DNA of 64,000 nucleotides, from positions 37,372,012-37,436,011 of the forward strand of contig CM059971.1 in assembly GCA_030490835.1 (NCBI GenBank). Reading direction: 5' to 3'. A model generated the notes under the pieces. That model did not search any database, was not told where the DNA came from, and was given only the letters and a program-made list of their open reading frames with translations. Source of the DNA: Annona cherimola. Taxonomy: Eukaryota > Streptophyta > Magnoliopsida > Magnoliales > Annonaceae. This document shows positions 10,312 through 22,900 of the stretch, in pieces (the first letter of the stretch is position 1; every line of letters begins with the position of its first letter). A program made the position numbers and the translations under genes.

Positions 10312-12055
10312 TGTTGGTCCCGAGTTTATGGCAATTATCCAAGAGGAGAGGGGTGAATTGGGTATTTAAAATTTTAAAACTTTAATTAGAGATTTTACCT
10401 TGATTTAGTTTAAACCCCTTTAATGAAACAAATAGAAAGTAATAAGATAATGAAAGTGAAAATTAAAAATAGTAGACAAGATTTATAGTGGTTCGGGCAA
10501 CCTTTCCCTACTACACTCTTCCATGCTCACACTCCCTTGTGACTTGGGTTTCACTATGTATTCCGCGAATACAACTAGAGTCTTCGCTCTCTTCTAGATT
10601 CTAGCTCTAGGGAGCATAAACAACCAGAGCCTCCGCTCTCTTTTAGATTCTAGCTCTAGGGGGCGTGTATAACAAGCAACACAAGTAGCGGATGAGTTAC
10701 ACTCCAATCACAACCCTACTTGCTATATCTTGGTTTAAAACACCAAAATCAAATAACAAGATGTAATAGAAGAAATCTACACTTTACAGAATTGTGTAGC
10801 AAGTTTTAGCTCGAGGAAGAATCTGTAGAAGCAACAAATCATATTGCGTTGAAGCAAACAGCAACTTTGAAGCTTGTTCTTCCTTTAAAAGTGTATAGAT
10901 CACTCAATTGTAGAGAAAAGTGGATTGAAACTCTTAGTAGTACTTCTTTCCTCTTTTTCAGCTTTGTCTTGTATCTATCCACGTTTGCTTGAGTGTCTAT
11001 ATATAGGGGAGGGAGAATTTTGAATGTTATAGCGTTGGTTGGCGCGTAATAAATGTTCCAACGTTCAAAAATTCGAACGTTACGTCTCCAAGTCGTAGGT
11101 GGAGTCGACTTCGTGTGCGACTTCACCCAAGTCGCATACTGGAGTCGACTTCGTGTGCGACTTCAGATGCTCTTCAGTTTCCAAGTCTATCTTCTGGGTC
11201 GACTTGGTCTGAGACTTAGCTTCAAGTCGATCTTGGAGTCGACTTCGGGTGCAACTTGGCTACTTTCTTTTGCCAAGTCAGTTTGATCTTTGTTGAAGCG
11301 TCTCTTGCTTGCTTAACTTCTTCTTCTTCTTTTGTCTTTCAATACTTGGAACTTATTTGTACAAAATTTCTTTAGTTTTAAGTCTAGATAAACTTGAATC
11401 TTGTATGAACAAATCCAACTTTGATTTAGAATGATTGAATCCATGTGTCTCGCTTGCTTTAAACTTGGATTAGTCTTCATATACTTAAGTTGAGAAATTT
11501 GAGTCGTCTTCATCTTCTAATTGACTCAAGTCTATCTCGAAGTCGACTTGTTCTTCGACTTGAACTTGAAAATTTGCCATACCAAGTTGAAGTTGATGCT
11601 GGAGTCGACTTTGTCTTCGACTTCACCCAAGTCGCATGTGGAGTCGACTTCGGTTGCGACTTCAGAAGTTTTGTTACCCAATTTCAACGCTGGAAAGAAG
11701 TTGCTACTTGAAGTCGATACTGGAGTCGACTTCGTCTGCGACTTCACCCAAGTCGCAAGTGGAGTCGACTTCATCTGCAACTTCAGTTTTTCTGCTCTCC
11801 AAAATCAACGCTGGAAGAAAGATGTTCTTTGAAGTCGAAGATTGAGTCGACTTGAGAGATCGACTTCGCCTAAGTCGATGTCTGAGTCGACTTGAGTTGC
11901 GACTTGACTTGTTCTGTTTTGTATATATCCTTTTACAGCTTTGAACATTTGCACAATACATATTAGTAGCTTAGATTTACTCAAATTGTATTGTTTTAAT
12001 CATCAAAACACATGGTTTGGGTATTTTCATTCAATTACAATAATTGTTTCCAACA
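10312..12055 (-). mobile_element. 5' LTR of the minus-strand Sirevirus (1744 bp)
   Basis: Bounded on the plus strand by tgttggtcccgag and gtttccaaca, the reverse of the termini seen in the solo LTR at 15939. U3 (about 11095-11905) is an array of AGTCGACT palindromes spaced irregularly at roughly 20-50 bases with intervening cgacttcacccaagtcgca. A TATA-like tatatata lies at about 10998, read on the minus strand. R/U5 (10312-10700) holds two copies of a ctagattctagctctaggg unit. No matching 3' LTR is present. Confidence 0.88.
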
Positions 12056-12529
12056 TAAATTATTTTAACTTATAGACTAATTTTATACTAAATCTCAAAT
12101 AGTGGAGGTTTCACAGGAATATACCCATTAACTCTATGTGATTTTGTTTAGGTCATGCACAAATTGACTTTGTTTTACTTAGTTGCATGAAAATATAGCA
12201 ATTGACTAAAACAAAGTTAAGTTTATATGTGTTAGAAGACATGTGAATATAAATAAACCTAAATCAGTAATTCTCTACACAATTAATTAAAAAGGAACTA
12301 ATTTAATATAGCCTTGAGCCAAGTGATCCATAACTCTCATTATTTAATCATCTCTTTGAGAAAATCCATTGGTTACATCCCTTAAACTAATTGTTTTAGT
12401 TGATTTTTAGTTGTAGAAGTTTAACTCTTCAACTTTGATAAATTTCTATTCACCTTGATAAGTTATAATTGGCAAATAAACTTTTGATTGTGCTACATTT
12501 AACTCTCCCTCCTCGTGGGAACACTACTC
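12056..12529. other. Sequence flanking the hAT insertion, paralogous to 27600-28030
   Basis: No gene. Parts match, at reduced identity, the segment at 27630-28022: around 12117 aggaatatacccattaac against aggaataccatttaac-like sequence, and the last 30 bases before 12530 against those before 28023. The homology resumes after the hAT element at 13233. Confidence 0.4.
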
Positions 12530-13232
12530 TAAGGGTGCAACTCGGGTCGGTTCGGTTCGAGTAATAGTCTATCATACCCTTACCCTATTTTCAAAAAGCC
12601 TACCCTACCCTACCCACTTACAATGTCGGTTCCTACTATACTCTACCCTACCCATTACCCATAAGGTCTGTTTCGATTCTGGTTCTAAATAGGTTCCCAT
12701 AATAACTAATGATGACATGTGAAAAAATTATTTTTTGTTGTTTTAAATATTATAAAATAATACTCATTTACATTTTAGACTTTACAGTTTATAATTAATT
12801 TCATTTTGTAGTTGTTTATATCTATTTCCACATTCTTTTTAATCTCATATCCATATTAATAATCACATCATCATCCGCATTCATGTTATGATCATCCATC
12901 ATTACAAATACAAACCCTATATAATTTATAAATAAATAAATAAGAAAATCAAACTAATAATAATTTGTTGGTGAATAGGGGATAGAAACTATTATGTATT
13001 TATTTTTATACACATATTTATAGTTATTTACATATTATGTTACTTATATGGGTACCCATCTGGGTCAGTTCCAGGTACCCAGTGTGTATACCTTACCTTT
13101 ACTCTATTTAAAGGATTAGGAGATGATTTCTACCCTACCCGTACCCATGGGTAAACTTTTCTACCCTACCCTACCCAATTTAGGATCAGATTGATGGTTA
13201 CCCATGGGTACCCTACTCAAGTTGCATCCTTA
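12530..13232. mobile_element. Non-autonomous hAT-like element, copy 1 (703 bp)
   Basis: Terminal inverted repeats are taagggtgcaactcgggt on the left and, reverse-complemented, taaggatgcaacttgagt on the right. They match the family ends at 46047 and 41567. The interior is rich in taccctaccc and ggtacccat motifs and has no ORF. Flanks cactactc and cgatactt are a worn 8-bp duplication (5 of 8). The related sequence at 28023 lacks the element and shows the uninterrupted site gatactct. Confidence 0.8.
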
Positions 13233-13319
13233 CGATACTTTACTCACTCTTTATTACTTGATCAACATGTATACTTGTGTTAAAATGAGCAAATTTATTA
13301 GACATATATGCAGCTTGAG

Positions 13320-14113
13320 AATTTTTTAGCACCTTTCCTTGGGAAGCAAGGCTGAACATAACATATCAATCTTTTCAATTGTCATTTATAGAATTTATGT
13401 ATATACTCTATATAGTTTTTTATTTTTCTTTCTCTACTTTTGATATAATCTTATTTTAGGAGCATAACTCAATGACTTCAAATACTTTTCAATTGTCATT
13501 TACAGAATAGTTTATGCTGGTAGTAGACTATGAAACTATGCTCTTACTTTACCCTCCAAGGTACCAATAAATGTTCAGAATTTTATGTTGTCTGATAGAA
13601 CCATCAGTCAGCATTTATGCAAAAGGTGTCAAGATGGTCATGGGGTTACATTGTCCATTTTATGATCTCATAGCAATAGGTTTGAACTTTTGAGGAAGAG
13701 ACTCATTGATGATTTTTGGAGCAGAAGGTGAGTGTTCAGTAATATTAATGAACTGAGGTAAAGGGATAGAAGAAGTATTACCAATAGATTCTCATTTTGA
13801 GATCTGTATTTCGGAGCCGTATGTTTGACGAGGCATTGAGGGAGTTGATTGTTTATGTGCCTTCCATTCAAGCAATGTAGTCATCATCTCCTGAAACTCC
13901 TTTTTGGTGATTGTGACATTGGAGGTCATTTCTTTAAAACTAGTTCCAGAAAAAGCTCCTTATGCATTCTGATTTACATCACCCTTTTGCACAGTGTTTT
14001 CCAGATCAAAAATAGACTGGATGTGCTATATAGGTAAAGAAAATAAGGAGAAAAAATACGTGGGAAAGCAAAAGGTATGAATGAATTTTTCAGTTCTCAC
14101 AAATGTCACCAAT
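13320..14113 (-). pseudogene. Gag-side fragment of a Tat-type Ty3/gypsy element
   Basis: On the minus strand this matches the start of the Tat element at 34321-34990 in order: the ttggtgacatttgtgag PBS-like box, ggaactagtt, atcatcaatgag, the accatct...gacaccttttg run, and the segment corresponding to ggaagggaaagc...tagtctac. Only short open frames remain. It ends at about 13320, short of protease. Truncated and non-functional. Confidence 0.65.
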
Positions 14114-14360
14114 TGTTGAGGATCAAATGTGATAGTAGGAAAGAGATCTATCTTGGGGGCTAAGAGGAGTCATTTTGAGATATCTTTAGTTGTCCCTTTT
14201 AAGGATCCTCATTATCCTTTTATATGACGTTTTAGTGCCTCTATGAGCATGTACATCATGTACGATTTTTGTGGGATAGGGCTAAAGAGTAGGTCTTTCC
14301 ACATGAGTGGCAGCAGAAAAGTGGGATGCGATGAGAGAAAGTAGGTGCAAGTTTGGCACA
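14114..14360 (-). mobile_element. LTR of the Tat-type fragment (about 247 bp)
   Basis: The plus-strand start tgttgaggatcaaa is the reverse of the LTR end ttgatcctcaaca seen (slightly mutated) at 34320 and 41555. The rest matches those LTRs around ctgctgccact and accctatcc. The left end is taken as ggcaca at 14360 by alignment. Together with 13320-14113 it forms the 5' end of a minus-oriented copy. Confidence 0.6.
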
Positions 14361-14579
14361 TATAATGGAAATTGCACATCTAGAGGATGGCTGTCTTTTA
14401 AATCGGTTCTAATTGGGTTGAAATGGTAACTATTATTTCCATTTTTGAAGGTGACGACGACTGCTATTTGATCGGAAGCTTGGACAAGGTATGGGAACTA
14501 TTGTAGATCAATATCTAATGCCTACTAGAATTGGAACTAATGAGGGGTGTCTTGGAATTTTTATAGGTTTAAGAGGTGG

Positions 14580-15615
14580 GAAATAATTAACTAGATCGAC
14601 AAAGATGCTGTTCAAAATTGCAAATTTGTAATTTAGGGCTACCTACTGATTAGGGATTTCCTGATGAATCTCAAACTTTTGTACCTGATCAAAAACCCTG
14701 GGCATTTTTTACCATTGTCCAACACCGTCAGTTCTAGGTAGATGAAGCAACATTGTTAGATTAAAAATTGAAACTGAGATTGTCAGCGGAGTTTAATGCC
14801 AATGGGATGTTGTTGTTAGGCCCTTGTGTCAGCTGTAAGGAAATTTATGAATAGCCCCCTCTGCTATTGCTTTTGCCCCCGACTCTCTTAGTTCCCTCGA
14901 TCCATCTCTCCCTCCCTCTTGTCGTCTCCCTCCTTACTCCCTCTTAGCTTTTGTGGTAACTGCCCATAATCGATGAGTGAAGGCATGGATCTGATAAAAA
15001 ATTAGAAAAATGGCTTGAAAAAAATTTATGTATGATTTTTCACCTATTTTTTCTTTTTATTTTTTCCTCTTATCTTCTCTCTCTAGTGTCATTCTCTCTT
15101 CCTCTCTTTACTTCTCGGGTAGCTGCATTTTCGTCTCCTCTCACATCTCTCCCAAATCTCTTATCTAGAAAGTTACATTTTTGTCTCCTCTCAGATCCCT
15201 CCCAAATCTCTCTTGCAAAGTTTCTTCTATCCATGGCAACCGACTAATAAACCCTAGCGATTGATGAGTGGAGACTTGGATCTGATAAAAATTAAAAGAG
15301 CAACTCCAAAAAAATTAGGTGTGAATTTGTACATTTTTTTGATTTATTTTGATAAAAAAATTATGTTTCATTGTTGATGAAGGATTTTAGGATTCTAAGT
15401 TTATTGAGATTTTTCATTTCTGTTTCAAAATTATAAAATCTCCATATACATTCTATTTCTTGGATTTGTTTAAAATTGATTATGGAAATCATACATGTGT
15501 GGCTTATTATATAAGTCTGAAATTGATTATGGAATTGTTCGAAATTGAAATTATAAAATCTCCATTGTTCTTGCATGTGTAATATTTAGTTTCCTTCAAT
15601 ACATCAGCCTTGACA
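14580..15615. repeat. Dispersed duplication, copy A (inverted relative to 28625-29640)
   Basis: Read in reverse complement, 28625-29640 matches this block in order: ggcattttttaccat, tagatgaagcaacattgtta, gcaaaagca/tgcttttgcccc, the CT-rich ctcgatccatctctccctcc, ctcccaaatctctc (twice), ctatccat, tagcgattgatgagtgga, and tccttcaatacat at the end. The long CT-rich part looks like a transcribed leader. No ORF of recognised family. It may be an unclassified transposon or a duplicated gene 5' region. Confidence 0.6.
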
Positions 15616-15933
15616 GAGCCTGTTTTATGTTTCTCTATTATTATCTTCTACTCTTTGCCTTTGTATGAAATTTCATACGTATATGTATATGCAGGAAGAA
15701 GCTAAGTACTTAATGCATTTCTTTCTTGATGCATCCTCCTCTTCATGCCATTGATTTTGCTCAGTTGATTTGTCCAAAGAGAATACATGAGGAATGTGTT
15801 AACTATTTTTCATTGACCAAAAAATTAACTACCAAGATCTTTCCAAATAATTTTATGGGCAACTTAAAGAACCTTATTTTCAATTATGTGCCCCTAGTCC
15901 ATTCTCCTATCAATTACTGAATAATGTGAAGGA
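15616..15933. other. Intergenic, no gene recognised
   Basis: About 300 bases with one unremarkable 64-codon frame (15726-15917) that resembles nothing I know. It ends at the target duplication of the solo LTR. Confidence 0.4.
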
Positions 15934-15938
15934 CCTAA

Positions 15939-17600
15939 TGTTGGAAACAATGTTCAAAACAAAACAAATTGACCAAAGCATAAGTTTTGATGATTAAACA
16001 AAGACTAATTTGAGTATATAAAGTGTACTAATAAGTTTGCCAAGTGTTTAAGGAAAACAAAGAAGTCAAGTCGATTACCAAGTCGACTTGGACTTCGACT
16101 TGGGGTGAAGTCGATACCTAAGTCGACTTCACAAGCGACTCCAAATGGCAAAAGGTGGATAGCATTGAAAATAGAAAACAAGCAAGTGAAGTCGCAGGCC
16201 AAGTCGACTCCAGGTGCGACTTAGGAAACCAAGTCGCAGACGAAGTCGACTCCAGCATCGACTTCAAGCATCCAGAGTTGAAAAAGTGGAAACGGACATG
16301 ACGAAGTCGCAGGCGAAGTCGACTCCAGGTGCGACTTGGGCGAAGTCGCAGACGAGGTCGACTCCAACTTCGACTTGAGGAGTTCAGACTTGAATATTGA
16401 AGTTTCAAGCTTATTCCAAGGATCCATTTGGACTTTATCAAATCCAAATAAGATGCAAAGTTCATTCTCAAAAAGCAACTGAAGTTTCTTGAAGATCAAA
16501 ATCTAAGATTCATATACAAAGTTCAAATCAAGTCTATCAAGTCCAAAGCTGATCTTCAAGCTTATTCCAAATGAAGCAATACCCAAGTCATGAAGACCAA
16601 TTTTACAAAGATCAAGCCAGTTCAAGAAGATCAAGGTGTTCTTGCAAAAGACCACGCCAAGTCGCAACCCAAGTCGACTCCAGGATCGACTTGAGTTGAA
16701 GACTGAAGGCCAAGATGACCCAGACTCGGACTTGGAAATCTGAAGAACTGGAGTCGCACACGAGGTCGACTCCAGGTGCGACTTGGAAGCCAAGTCGCAG
16801 GCCAAGTCGACTCCACATGCGACTTGGGTCGCAACGGTCGAAATTTATTCGAACGTTGGCGCATTAAATGCGCGCCACCTACCCTCTAACGTTCGGATTC
16901 CCTCCAAAATTATAAATAGCATTCATGGTGGACGAGGGAAGGAGCTGAGAAACATTAAGTGTGCTTAACTACCATCTTCAAGAGCTTTAAAGAGATCAAG
17001 CAAATCAAAGAGGAAGAACTTTGCTTCAAACTGCAAGAGCTACATTTCAGAATCTTCAAAGCCATTACTACAAGTTCTTCTCTGCGCCAAATTGCTTCTA
17101 CACAACAGTAAAGTGTAGTTCTTTTATTGTTTCATTTGTTTGTATTGAACTTGATTTAGTTTGAGGAACTAAGATCAAGTGTAAGCAAAGTAGTGTGTGA
17201 TTGGAGTGTAACTCATCACCTACTTGTGCTGTGTTTTGTTAATGCCCCCTAGAGCTGAAATCTAGAAGAGAGCAAGAGGCTCTGGTTGTACATGCCCCCT
17301 AGAGCTAGAATCTAGAAGAGAGTGGAGACTCTAAGTTGTATTCGCGGAATACAATAGTGGAACCCAAGTCACAAGGAGTGTGAGCTTGGAAGAGTGGAGT
17401 AGGGAGGTTGCCCGAACCACTATAAAAACCTTGCCTGCTTGATTTATATTTCTGCTCTCTACATTATCTTGCTTTGCATTTCGTTTCTTCATTAAGGGGA
17501 CTGGATTAATCCGGGGTTAAGTTTCTGTTTAAGTTATAAATTTTTAAATACCCAATTCACCCCTCCCCTCTTGGGTTTTGCCATTAACTCGGGACCAACA
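15939..17600 (+). mobile_element. Solo LTR of the Sirevirus family, perfect 5-bp target duplication
   Basis: It runs from tgttggaaacaa to gggaccaaca and is flanked by cctaa at 15934-15938 and 17601-17605. No PBS or coding region follows, so the internal part was removed by LTR-LTR recombination. U3 (16065-16830) carries the AGTCGACT array. A dyad module at 16850-16895 precedes the TATA box tataaata (16911-16918). R/U5 holds two copies of a gccccctagagct...atctagaagagag unit at about 17243 and 17292, as in the LTR at 10312, placing both in one subfamily. Confidence 0.93.
16911..16918 (+). promoter_or_regulatory. TATA box of the solo LTR
   Basis: tataaata lies 15 bases after a dyad module with gaacgtt and aacgttc arms around cgcattaaatgcg. 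The same arrangement recurs at 43611-43680 and, more worn, at 26276-26345. It is the likely Pol II core promoter of this family. Confidence 0.6.
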
Positions 17601-17605
17601 CCTAA

Positions 17606-19961
17606 CACATGGAGAAGACAACTAGAAAAATATTATTTCATGCTACTTTTCATAAATCAAGAGTCAACACAAGCTTATTAGATTACATCTTCTTGCATCA
17701 TTTTCAACACAAGCTCCTTTGGCTTTGATCCAACACACTAATTGCAGTTGTCCTACTATTGATTAAGCACAAATGCATGAAGAAAAATTCTCAATTAGTT
17801 TCTAATGAAGATAGGAAATAGAAATACTTATTTTTCTGTTTGAATAAGGAGGCACCTAATAGGAACCTTCACTGCTACCTTTTGTCCATTTCTCAACCCT
17901 ATGTTCATACTAGAGAATCTACTTCTGCCATGTATTATTAGGAAGTTAAGGTCATAGTGGAAATTAGCAAAGATGTTGCCCTCATGGACGGGAACGGTTT
18001 TCATATTAAAAATTTTTTTTGCAAATTTGATTGGTCACTATTGCACAAATAAAAATTTTACAATATTTATGCTCCATGTTAAGGAGAAATTTCATGACCA
18101 TCATTTTATTGCAGCAGGTATTTGTATGCATGCCTCGAGCTTTCATACATTACGAAATTAGTCATTAGTGCATAGTATAGCCATAGTGTAATGATGCTAT
18201 ACCTTTTAGACCTATAATGCCAATTCTTCTACTCCATTGAATCTTATGAATGCTATACTAGTCAATTTTATCACCTTCCTGAACTATTGTTCACAAATAC
18301 CACAAATGATGGTTTTGCAGTATTGCTTGATCTATAGTTGTCCTACCATAATTTAAGATGTAGGGATTAATCATTTTCACAAGACTCTCAACAGGATGAC
18401 TATTCAATAAAACTACATACTCAAGTGCAAGAATGGAGAGATAAAATGGCAAGTTGGATCATATTGAACTCTATAAAATTGGTTCAAAATAACCTGTGCA
18501 AAGAATAAATTAGATTTCCAAGACAGAGAGGTCTTCATTGAAGAGAGTTTAACATTTATGGCCATGTTGTGTTTTAAGTAGTTTAGAATTGTCTATTATA
18601 GCTTTTTGCACTTGTAAGAAATAGTCAAAGAGAGAAATATAATTGTCTAAGAATGTCTTTATAGTATAAATGAATGATTTATAGTTGGAAACCTATTGAA
18701 TGAATTGTTGTAATTTGGCTCACTGTTGAATGGATTCAATGTTTGAAACTTATTAGATGGATTAAATATTATACACTTTTTATACTTTTATTCTTCTTCA
18801 GTTAAAATAATTTTCTTCTGGTATAGATGTTTTCTAAAATGTCAAGATAAACTCTTATGTAGAGATGCTCTCTTTGCCCTCTCAGGTGACAGTAACCCAT
18901 GTTCCATTATCCTGCTTATTGAAGCATGAAATTATTTTAAAAAAAAGATGATTGGATGTGGAGCAGAGAAAGTGATTGACTCTCGATAATTTATCAACTA
19001 AATGTTAACTCCTATATATAGACATAATGGCCAAATCAAAAATCTTTGGTTATTTACAAACAATATGTATGGAGTAAAAGCAAAAATCCATTAATCAACA
19101 TGGAAATCATGAGCCCATTTTTATGGGCAGTGGCATAAACAGCAAATCAGTAGTGAACCATAACACCTAAATTACATACATAGCCTACATGAACCATGAA
19201 ATGCATTTAAGAGCATTCAGATGCACTACAATCTATCATCTTCAGACCATCCCTGAAAGCCAATATATTTTGGAAAGTTCTTTGATTAGATAGTACAAAT
19301 GGAAAAAGCCTTCCTCAATTTCTTCAAATATTTTGCTCATCTTTTAGCAGAAATCGAATAATGCGTCCGTTAAAATCATATTCTAAATACCGTTTGCTCT
19401 CTCTATTAAATTCATAATATTTCAATTCCACATGCACATGCCACTAGATTAGTAGACTTGATTAAAATAGGCATAAAAGAGAGAAAACAACACCAAACAA
19501 GTACAAAAAACTAGCTGGATACGACAAGACTATAAGTTGATAAAAATTTCCAACCTAGATTTCATTCCTTTTTCCAAACAAAAATGGAATTTAATGGAAA
19601 AATACACAAAAAAAACTTCTTGCACAATATGAGCTCAGCTTAGAGTATAAAGGAATCATATTCACCATCATGATCTAAACCTCGTTTGAGAAAATGATCT
19701 TAGCTATTTGAATCATATAACCTCATTCTTAACCAAGAAACTCATTCAATAGAAAGAAAAAAGAAAAAGGGAAATAAGAGGTCACAATCACACAAAGGCT
19801 GATTGGGTTGCTACAAAAAGATGAGAACAAATAGCTAATTTTGTGTGGCTATCACATCACTCCAAAATTTTAGACTTTTGGATTTGATGAATATCCAAAA
19901 AATGAATGAACCTGCTATAACTATATCTGATTTAGACCCTATAATAAACAACACACAGAAG
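17606..19961. other. Intergenic, AT-rich, no gene recognised
   Basis: Only short frames occur and none resembles a known protein. No terminal repeats or tandem arrays were recognised by eye. Confidence 0.45.
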
Positions 19962-19966
19962 TTGGT

Positions 19967-22900
19967 TGTGGAGCCCCAAACCCGAGCGTCACATCTTGAG
20001 CCTTACCTCGGGATCGTATTGATTGGTAAACGTGACCAAGATTGTTGCCCTATCACACGACGAGTTTTATCGGATATTTATCCCATTAATTATGATAATA
20101 TAGAAGTTCACATAACAGTTCAAATTCTCATATTTTCAACTTAGATATATTTAAGTCATTTCAATCCCATTCATCACATACAAGTATGATGTTCAAGCAA
20201 CATTTCAGCACTTGCCTAAATCAGATGTCACGGCATATATACATCATCAATATCAATATAAAACACTTCATATAATTTACAATTATTTCACATGAGTTTT
20301 CGTAACCTAAAAATTCTAAAATTTCTTCATTGTTTCCTTAAGCTTGTATTTGCTCCTTCGCCATGTCCTATCCTTCACCTGTCTTTGGGTTTAGAAAATA
20401 AAATCATGAGTCAAAACTCAATAAGAAAGCTATTTGTATTTCACAAGTAAATCATTTCAGGCAACATTTTGCATTTAAAACCATCTTGGAAAGCAACTTA
20501 TACCTTGTCTAAAGGTATATCTTAAAAACATGAAATCTTGTACCCATCATGAGTACCATATGCATAATGTCATATGAAAACATGAACATATATATCATTT
20601 TCCCCTTAGGATGGGAGCTAGCCAGGCGACCATCCGTCACATTAACTCCCATTTCAGAGAGGGCGCCGCCGGCCTTGGGCCTGTTTTAAGCGACTTGGCC
20701 ACACCATGGGGGGACAATCGGTCCGCTTATACCCTTCAAGTGGACCTAGTATCTTGTGCACATGAACTTTTGCATAAATTCATCTTTAACATGCTAGCAT
20801 GATTTTTTCAATCAGAAACATAGAACCAGATCATTTGGCTATAGCATTTATCAAAGAAAATTTTATAATATCGCATTTGAAGTAAAAACATCATTTTAAC
20901 ATCATTTTGCTCAGGGATGACCATCCTTAAACATATTAGAAATAATTTCCACAATTTCATCAACAAGTTAAAACAAAAATTGCATTTATGTAAACAATTT
21001 AGAAAAGCAAAAATCCTTTAGAAAATTTGCTTGCTTACCTGTGTCTCTTAGCTTTCCGCTTCCGCTTTTTTTTTGCCTTTGCCTACATAAGAATAATATA
21101 TTTTTTTCATTTATTTCTTTTTCTCATATTTCGTTTAGTTTTCTAACCCATTCCACACACATATATCATTTATTCGATGTCACAAGTCATTATGCACATA
21201 TATAGCACATTTTGCACATTTCATCAGCTAACACATAACATAACCTATATATATATAACCCCACAATTAGGGTATTCATTTCATTCTCACAAAATTCATT
21301 CAATATTCATCATACATAGGTTCATTAACCTCACTTTTTTATTTATCCAATTTTTTCCAAAATACATGCATGGGTGTTTCTCCTATACATATATCGTTGC
21401 CTTAGCTTCATAAATCAAGTCTAAAATTTTGGAATTAATATCATAAAATCTTAAACAGATATATAAACATGGAATTCATCTTATTTTCATGTGCTTTTGC
21501 ATAAAATAACATTTCACAAGTCATTCATCAATTATGCACATTTATTACTTCACATATGCCCATTTGGCAGTACATACATAATGTATTTCATAAAATTTGC
21601 TAACTCAGAAATTTAATCTATATTTCAGCGGGTTAATTACCCTTAATTACCACTTCATTTAGGGTATCTTTATGGGATTTAAATCCACTCCCCATAGGTT
21701 TCCAAAACGGCAAGTTTGGAACCCGTTTTTCACCCATTTTACATGTCTTTTGACACATAATCCTAAGCAGTCATATAATTCTAAAATTTCAGAAAATAAA
21801 TCCATTTTTCCTAATCCATATTTAGGGATTTAACACATATTACATTCATGAATTATCATTTCTCAAAACAGCAAGTTGCCTACACGTTTTGAGTCCCGTT
21901 TCACATCGGTTTGACACACTTTCATAAAATCTATAAAAATCAGTTTTAGGACTTCTTTTCTCAAATCTTTTTGGGCATCCATAACACCTTAAACCTAGGG
22001 TATTTTACCCTACATAACATTCACAAAGCATGCAAGCCTATTTCCATAATATTTTTAGCATAGAAACAAGGAAATTAGGTCACAACCATCACTTTGCATT
22101 TCATAACTTCAAAAATTCATCATTTAAGCACAAACCAATATATGTTTTTCATAAATACATGATTCATAATTTAATCACATCATCAAACCAAAACAGAAAC
22201 TTGTCATGAAGATTTAGGGTTTACCAACTTGAGTTTTCAACACATATATCATTCCAACTTCATTTCCATCATCTAAATCATGAAAATTCTTACATAAAAC
22301 TTAATACCCATTCCATATTCAAACAAAAGCATGATAAATTATCATTTTATAGATTCTTTAAGCATCCCTTCCATATTCCCATTTTGGATTTTAAAAACTC
22401 AAAATAACCAACTCAAACAACACGTATACTTACTTGTTTTAGAGCTAATTCAAACCCTAATCCTTAGGGATGATGTTCATCCACCAATTCTCCTCTTTTT
22501 CCTTATTTTTTCTTCTTCCTTGGCTGGGAAAAATGGGACGTGAGCTGCTGCTATGCTTTGGAGTGAAAAATCAACACTTAGCCAACTTTCCAACTCCTCT
22601 CAATTGACGTGCATGGGCTATAAGCTGGATTTTTTCCAGTTGTGGGCCCCACTATTTGCTACATTTTCCACACCATTAAATGATAGCTTATCACCTTCAT
22701 GTGTTAGAAAATTATAGCCTAGTAAAATTGGATTTTACCATTTTTCAAAAATCACAAAACTGCCCAAAATCCTAGCCGTCCAAGCTATCCAGTTAGCACG
22801 TCATTTGCTGCTCATTTTTTCAGAAATTTTTTTCCCATTTTTAAAATTACAAAATATGGGTAATTTATATACTTAATTACCCCTTAATTCATATATTAAT

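Larger units (their letters stand above)
4600..12055 (-). mobile_element. Sirevirus retrotransposon lacking its own 3' LTR
   Basis: Order on the minus strand: LTR (12055-10312), PBS, gag, pol, spacer, env-like ORF, then an old LTR remnant. The flanks do not show a target duplication (ataac before 3690, taaat after 12055), and the left LTR is far more diverged than the right one. The element therefore probably lost its 3' LTR by deletion or recombination with an older relative. Coding damage is limited to a few stops, one deletion and one frameshift, which suggests moderate age. Confidence 0.75.

Noticed and set aside
11521..11961. Several overlapping 60-100 codon ORFs on both strands rich in STS, ESTS and ATS repeats (also near 16118-16864, 26073-26321 and 42667-43708)
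   Set aside because: They are translations of the AGTCGACT palindrome array in Sirevirus LTRs. The array is open in several frames on both strands at once, and every instance lies inside an LTR.
13668..13871. 67-codon minus-strand Leu/Ser-rich ORF
   Set aside because: Out-of-frame reading of the Tat gag-side fragment; homology to 34480-34780 is at DNA level in another frame.
15032..15247. A 71-codon hydrophobic, Ser-rich ORF resembling a signal peptide protein (similar one at 29103-29312, minus strand)
   Set aside because: Both come from the CT-rich part of the inverted dispersed duplication. The composition explains the hydrophobic look, and no conserved domain is visible.
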